Shown here one piece after another: positions 7,250 through 12,902 of a stretch of 12,902 bases of DNA (the first letter of the stretch is position 1; each line of letters begins with the position of its first letter). A program made the position numbers and the translations under genes. The notes beneath the pieces were generated by a model. That model did not search any database. It had not been told where the DNA came from and worked only from the letters and a program-made list of their open reading frames with translations. The stretch is taken from NCBI GenBank assembly GCA_013139395.1, contig WTAX01000536.1:1-12902 (forward strand), written 5' to 3'. This DNA comes from Gammaproteobacteria bacterium (GTDB lineage Bacteria > Pseudomonadota > Gammaproteobacteria > GRL18).

Positions 7250-8503
7250 TTAGAATCCAGTTTCTTTATGATAGATTTTTTTTAATAATTGTCGCCACTT
7301 ACCATATTGCTGATCGGCAGTCCCTGTCAATTTCATGGTTTTTCCATCAACATCAATAACAACCGGCTCTACTTCTATTTCAAAAGATGCCCCTAATTCT
7401 TCAATTACTTCTTTATTTATTTCACTTTCTTTACTTGTTTGAATTCCACTATAGACAGCATAACCACCACCGGCAATCATTACTGTTCTGAGTGCACCCG
7501 TTCTATTAACTACATCTGAATTTTTTGATGCTCCTAAGGCTATAGCACCAATAATTGCCACTGCACCCAATATTTTTTGTGTTAGTGCTTTTCGCTCGAT
7601 TTCCCTGATACTTTCTAATTCTTCACATCTGAATTTTCGCCAGTTATCATAGCTATCCCAGATATCACTATAATAGACATCATAATAATTATTAAGAGTA
7701 TCGATGAGCATGTCATCTCTGGCTTTAATTGAACGTACTCTTGCCAACATAGTGTCATTATCTGATGGTAATTTTCTTAAATGGAATTTTCCTTCTTTAT
7801 CTTTTGCAATGTAACTTGAAAAAGTTTCAGCTGCCATAAAGTTAGCAAATCTCAGTTCAGCAATTTCTTTAATGCGTTTAATTTCAGCGCTCTTTATTTG
7901 TAGTCTGTATTCTATAATATCATTGGATATTTCATTATATATGTTCTGAAATCTATCGTTTCTTTCTGCTTCTGTAATTTTTTGTTGATCGACTCCCACA
8001 GTTTCTTCATAGTTTTTTTCAAACCATTTATTATTACCGGCATCAAATACTTCTATTGCTAATTCTATATTTTCACCATCAGAATTAATGATTTTTCCTT
8101 TAACTATAACTTCACTGCCTTCATTATCATCAGGCACTACTCTTACGTTCCCCCAATAACCTGTTCGCTGCATCGTATATTTTAAATGTATCGGCATAAA
8201 ACGGGCTTCAGCACTTCTTATTTCTTCTGATAAACCTCTTTTATCATCTTCATCTGTAGGCAATTCACCTGGTTCAAATTGTTTTATTGATACATTTAAT
8301 AATTCACTTTCTTTTATTTCATAAGGAGCCATTATGGGTTTTACATCTTCTTTTACATTATATAGTACTGTTGAACAGGCATTTAACATCAGAATAACGA
8401 TGAGTAAACTCACAAATTTAGCTTTATTTATTATTTTTGAGCTATTGTTTGTTAGAGTATTTATTGCAACTGCTCGTTTTAGTTTGTTATTCTGTTCCAT
8501 CAT
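7250..8503 (-). CDS. Large lipoprotein of unknown family, probably outer membrane
   Basis: 417 residues. A long basic N-terminus (1-29) precedes a hydrophobic core and the lipobox LNAC, with the lipidated Cys at 43; Ser follows, which favours outer-membrane sorting. The first mature domain (about 50-170) includes RTGYWGNVRVVP, VIVKGKIINSDGE and DAGNNKWFEKNYEETV, a beta-rich region. A long helical stretch (about 175-310, many Glu, Arg, Lys) follows, then a Gly/Ala-rich hydrophobic segment (about 311-355: GAVAIIGAIALGA and VMIAGGGYAVYSG) resembling a glycine zipper able to insert in or associate with a membrane. A beta-rich tail has PVVIDVDGKTMKLTGTADQQY. The ATG at 8503 overlaps the previous stop by four bases; a second ATG follows at once at 8500. 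I cannot assign a family. Its place in the operon suggests the outer-membrane anchor of the system. Confidence 0.85.
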   Translation of the reverse strand: MMEQNNKLKRAVAINTLTNNSSKIINKAKFVSLLIVILMLNACSTVLYNVKEDVKPIMAPYEIKESELLNVSIKQFEPGELPTDEDDKRGLSEEIRSAEARFMPIHLKYTMQRTGYWGNVRVVPDDNEGSEVIVKGKIINSDGENIELAIEVFDAGNNKWFEKNYEETVGVDQQKITEAERNDRFQNIYNEISNDIIEYRLQIKSAEIKRIKEIAELRFANFMAAETFSSYIAKDKEGKFHLRKLPSDNDTMLARVRSIKARDDMLIDTLNNYYDVYYSDIWDSYDNWRKFRCEELESIREIERKALTQKILGAVAIIGAIALGASKNSDVVNRTGALRTVMIAGGGYAVYSGIQTSKESEINKEVIEELGASFEIEVEPVVIDVDGKTMKLTGTADQQYGKWRQLLKKIYHKETGF

Positions 8504-9327
8504 TCTTTGCCGATTGTCCGTTTATACTTATAGTATTCATCCCAGAGTTTTTCTTTAAGTTCCGGGTTAGTTTCATTTTCTGCTGCTTCTTTTAATTGTC
8601 TTGCTACAATATCATCATCAATTTCATCTAATTTCTTTCTCTTATAGCTTTTATTTTTTGCCTGGTTATTCTTACCTTTTGAGCGAGAATTCTCACTAGT
8701 GGTATTCTGTTTATTGCTATTGCTATTGCTATTTTTTTCTTTTCCTGCTTCTTTATTGTCCTCTCTACTTGAATCAGCTGCATCACCTGTTTCTTTGCCT
8801 GATAAATTTTCTGTACCGTTGACGTCGCTACTTCTATCACTTCCCTGAGCAGCTTTATTCTGGTTAATTTTGGCTATTTTTTCATCTTCTATCAATAACA
8901 TCTCATCAAATTCTCCCAGGGCAGTCATAAATTCGTCATCTAATGATTCTATTTTTTCTTTTGTTGTTTGATGATTATCATTTGTATTTGCTTCCATGTG
9001 ATTTGTACTACAAGCTAAGTCCTGTACTGATTCTTCCCCGTATTCCTTAATTAATTTAGTACAATAACTGTTTATCTTGAATGATAGATAATCTATAAAT
9101 ATTGAATACTCTTTTATAATTGTCTTATCTTTAATCGGTGAGTATTGTGCTAATAGTAATTCTTGATATTTTTTTCTGGTAATATCCAGGGCAGTAATTG
9201 TTTCACTAACGCTTTGATAATTATTAGAAAATTGTTTTTTAGAATAGGTATTCAGGGAATAGGCTGCCTTGTTTATGGTGATTAATATAAACAGGGCAAT
9301 TATGCAGGCAGTTATTTTTTTTTTCAT
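8500..9327 (-). CDS. Secreted low-complexity protein, first gene of the cluster
   Basis: 275 residues. A Sec signal peptide (1-24, ending NKAAYS) is followed by a helical domain (about 30-150) with two Cys (89, 106) that could pair in the periplasm. A hydrophilic, probably disordered Ser/Asn/Lys/Glu linker follows (about 155-230, including an SNSNSN stretch). It ends in a charged helical tail, DEIDDDIVARQLKEAAE, then NPELKEKLWDEYYKYKR. The tail looks structured and is likely the conserved working part. The ATG at 9327 is followed by a run of ten A residues (plus-strand T run 9315-9324). The ribosome site is poor: GAGG lies about 14 bases upstream. The end overlaps the lipoprotein start by four bases. 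I do not recognise a family; low-complexity content makes homology calls unsafe. Confidence 0.75.
   Translation of the reverse strand: MKKKITACIIALFILITINKAAYSLNTYSKKQFSNNYQSVSETITALDITRKKYQELLLAQYSPIKDKTIIKEYSIFIDYLSFKINSYCTKLIKEYGEESVQDLACSTNHMEANTNDNHQTTKEKIESLDDEFMTALGEFDEMLLIEDEKIAKINQNKAAQGSDRSSDVNGTENLSGKETGDAADSSREDNKEAGKEKNSNSNSNKQNTTSENSRSKGKNNQAKNKSYKRKKLDEIDDDIVARQLKEAAENETNPELKEKLWDEYYKYKRTIGKE
8712..8732. repeat. Hexanucleotide tandem repeat (TATTGC, about 3.5 copies)
   Basis: The plus strand reads TATTGC three and a half times in tandem. It encodes the SNSNSN stretch of the secreted protein linker. Because the unit is six bases, copy-number change would alter linker length without breaking the frame. 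Confidence 0.7.
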
Positions 9328-9348
9328 TGAACATCCATTATCCTCGCA

Positions 9349-9377
9349 TTAACTACAATCCTTATAATTGTAGTTAA
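9349..9377. promoter_or_regulatory. 11-bp perfect inverted repeat in the leader of the cluster (possible operator)
   Basis: TTAACTACAAT (9349-9359) is repeated as its exact reverse complement ATTGTAGTTAA (9367-9377) around a seven-base centre. It lies between the predicted -10 box and the first gene. On the minus strand it is not followed by a T-run, so it does not look like an intrinsic terminator for gyrB. Its position at or just after the expected transcription start fits a repressor-type operator, or a leader RNA hairpin. No second copy was seen in the window. Confidence 0.5.
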
Positions 9378-9389
9378 GTTTTACTCTCT

Positions 9390-9395
9390 ATTATA
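9390..9395 (-). promoter_or_regulatory. Candidate -10 box of the vWA/ExbB cluster promoter
   Basis: The minus strand has a perfect TATAAT at 9395-9390, 63 bases before the first ATG of the cluster. No good TTGACA-like -35 box lies 16-18 bases upstream (the best is ATAAAC), so the promoter would be weak or dependent on an activator. Transcription would start near 9383 and run directly into the inverted repeat. Such boxes can arise by chance in AT-rich DNA. Confidence 0.4.
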
Positions 9396-9465
9396 TACAC
9401 AGCTAATATTAAGTTTATTTTTGCGAACAGTATATCAATCCATAGCTTAATGAATAATGAATCAC

Positions 9466-11961
<2,496 letters not shown>

Positions 11962-12020
11962 TTATATTAAATCTATTTATTTAAAATCATTTGATTAATC
12001 AACTGACAAGTACTTCAACC

Positions 12021-12026
12021 ATTATA
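12021..12026 (-). promoter_or_regulatory. Candidate -10 box for gyrB
   Basis: Minus-strand TATAAT in the context GGAGTATAATGG, about 93 bases before the gyrB ATG. The -35 region 17 bases upstream (AAGAAG) is poor. A supercoiling-sensitive promoter would be normal for gyrB, but the sequence alone cannot show that. Confidence 0.35.
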
Positions 12027-12098
12027 CTCCATCTTTTCTTAATCTTCTTCTTTTAGTTCGCATATTGTTTGCTCACTATTTACTTTATTTTTGTAATT

Positions 12099-12107
12099 TT
12101 ATTCACA
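12099..12107 (+). promoter_or_regulatory. DnaA box (TTATTCACA)
   Basis: Exact match to the TTATNCACA DnaA-binding consensus, in the recF-gyrB gap, two bases from a second box in the same orientation. Confidence 0.65.
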
Positions 12108-12109
12108 AC

Positions 12110-12118
12110 TTATCCACA
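12110..12118 (+). promoter_or_regulatory. DnaA box (TTATCCACA)
   Basis: Perfect high-affinity DnaA box, spaced 11 bases (start to start) from the neighbouring TTATTCACA, so both lie on nearly the same helix face. The pair sits just after recF. It may let DnaA act on gyrB transcription or form part of an origin-proximal DnaA-binding cluster. Confidence 0.75.
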
Positions 12119-12132
12119 GTTTTCTAACAACT

Positions 12133-12902
12133 TTATTCATTATGTTTCACGTGAAACATTTTATGTTCAGCATTTTTAAGAAAACTAAATCTGCTTTTGT
12201 TAGTGGTTGTAGCTATTACCTGACAATCAAGTGTAGCTAGTATAGTAAATAATATTTCTAAATTTTTTGAATCAAGCTCACTATCAATATCATCTAATAA
12301 AAGCAAATTATGAATTCGCATATTATCAATTTCAATTAGATAACGAAATTGAGCTAAGATAAGACATATTATAACAATCTTCTTTTGACCTCTTGAGAGA
12401 ATATCTTTTGCAAGATTCTTATTTATGCTAATTCTTAATTCACATCTATGTGTACCGTAACGTGTAAATCCAGCAGATACATCTTCATTAAGTTTTGTCT
12501 CTAAATATTCGGCATAGTTTAATTCTTTGCTCCAGCCTTGATAATAGTTCAAGGAGATCTGTTCGGATAATGAAGAAGAAAATAATGATAAATATTCATT
12601 AAAATATGATGTAATATTTAACACTTGTCTGGAACGGTATTCATTCAATTTATTATTAAGCTCAATTAATTGAGGATTCCAGCAATTAATTAATTCTAAC
12701 TGTTGAGCACTTAATTTATTATTCTTTTTGAAGTTATTTGAAGATTTTGAGAGAACATTATTCCTATTGTTTAGAATTTTTTTATAGGATCTCCAATCAG
12801 ATAAAAAAGAATGTTCCACGTGAAACACTCCCCAATCTATAAATTTTCGGCGTATAGATGGCCCGGCATCTAATAAGGTAAAACTTTCAGGTGTAATTAA
12901 TC
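12133..12902 (-). CDS. recF: DNA replication and repair protein RecF, C-terminal two thirds (5' end outside window)
   Basis: The frame is open across the window edge; 255 residues are visible of a family about 350-375 long. The GTG at 12828 is not a real start, because the frame continues upstream as LLDAGPSIRRKFIDWGVFHVEH, matching the RecF 'GPS.RR.FLDWG' region. Later come GFTRYGTHRCEL (family GFT..GPHR.DL), the ABC-type signature SRGQKK (near 12380-12396) and the Walker B/D-loop LLLLDDIDSELD (near 12271-12306). The Walker A motif would be outside the window. RecF is an SMC-like ATPase that with RecO and RecR loads RecA at single-strand gaps. The protein ends MFHVKHNE-stop. Both histidine-rich FHV[EK]H peptides are encoded by parS-like palindromes. 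The Cys after HR in GTHRCEL replaces a usual Ala or Asp. Confidence 0.95.
   Translation of the reverse strand, partial: LITPESFTLLDAGPSIRRKFIDWGVFHVEHSFLSDWRSYKKILNNRNNVLSKSSNNFKKNNKLSAQQLELINCWNPQLIELNNKLNEYRSRQVLNITSYFNEYLSLFSSSLSEQISLNYYQGWSKELNYAEYLETKLNEDVSAGFTRYGTHRCELRISINKNLAKDILSRGQKKIVIICLILAQFRYLIEIDNMRIHNLLLLDDIDSELDSKNLEILFTILATLDCQVIATTTNKSRFSFLKNAEHKMFHVKHNE
12143..12158. promoter_or_regulatory. parS: parS site (TGTTTCACGTGAAACA), perfect palindrome
   Basis: Exact 16-bp palindrome identical to the well-known ParB-binding consensus; symmetry extends to 18 bp (12142-12159). ParB would load here as the centromere-like site for chromosome partition. It lies within the last codons of recF and specifies the peptide MFHVKH. 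The origin-proximal location fits known parS placement. parA and parB are not in the window. Confidence 0.88.
12812..12827. promoter_or_regulatory. parS: parS site (TGTTCCACGTGAAACA), one mismatch from perfect symmetry
   Basis: Matches the parS consensus TGTTNCACGTGAAACA. It is 669 bp from the other site, centre to centre, and also inside recF, where it encodes the FHVEH peptide following IDWGV. Confidence 0.85.

Noticed and set aside
8628..8840. 70-residue minus-strand frame inside the secreted-protein gene
   Set aside because: It lies in another frame of the low-complexity linker and has repetitive Lys/Ile content with no start signal.
1..9327. Zorya anti-phage system
   Set aside because: The ExbB/MotA-like gene recalls ZorA, but there is no OmpA-like ZorB, no ZorC, and no helicase or nuclease gene in the window.
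9349..9377. Intrinsic terminator of gyrB
   Set aside because: The stem is AT-rich and no T-run follows it on the minus strand; placement after a TATAAT box fits an operator or leader hairpin better.
12826..12828. GTG as the start of a separate 231-residue protein
   Set aside because: The frame continues upstream to the window edge with clear RecF sequence, so this is an internal Val codon of recF.

Overview
The window is AT-rich (roughly one third G+C by eye) and every credible gene lies on the minus strand, so transcription runs from high to low coordinates. The high-coordinate end carries recF followed by gyrB, the usual order downstream of dnaA-dnaN beside a bacterial chromosome origin. 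GyrB is about 815 residues with the extra C-terminal insertion typical of gammaproteobacteria. Together with two lipoproteins and a TolQ/ExbB-family protein, this suggests a diderm gammaproteobacterium with a low-GC genome. I cannot name the genus.

Region 1 (about 11929-12902) is origin-proximal. It holds the C-terminal two thirds of recF (the 5' end is outside the window). Two parS-like palindromes lie inside the recF coding sequence, and two consensus-matching DnaA boxes lie just after it. Region 2 (9481-11928) is an intact gyrB.

Region 3 (1-9327) is a compact nine-gene minus-strand cluster. Its order of transcription is: a secreted low-complexity protein; an outer-membrane-type lipoprotein; a single-pass membrane protein with coiled coil and PEGA domain; an 862-residue FHA-like / transmembrane / PEGA-repeat / SUMF1 protein; a 75-residue secreted protein; a MotA/TolQ/ExbB-family channel protein; two related membrane-anchored coiled-coil von Willebrand A (vWA) proteins; and a second lipoprotein cut by the window edge. 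Four of the junctions are 4-base stop/start overlaps. A good -10 box followed by an 11-bp inverted repeat precedes the first gene. A 114-base gap before the channel gene could hold a second promoter.

The most interesting point is that both vWA proteins start with a transmembrane helix of the form FNLxFLDxxxCGFGA. It carries an Asp where ExbD, TolR and MotB have their proton-carrying Asp, and the two genes follow directly an ExbB/MotA-type gene. I infer an ion-driven 'channel plus rod' motor in which the usual periplasmic domain of ExbD/TolR/MotB is replaced by a coiled coil and a metal-binding vWA domain. It would be connected to periplasmic PEGA/SUMF1 scaffolds and outer-membrane lipoproteins. 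I know similar vWA and PEGA/SUMF1 proteins occur elsewhere as uncharacterised proteins, but I know of no assigned function for this combination.
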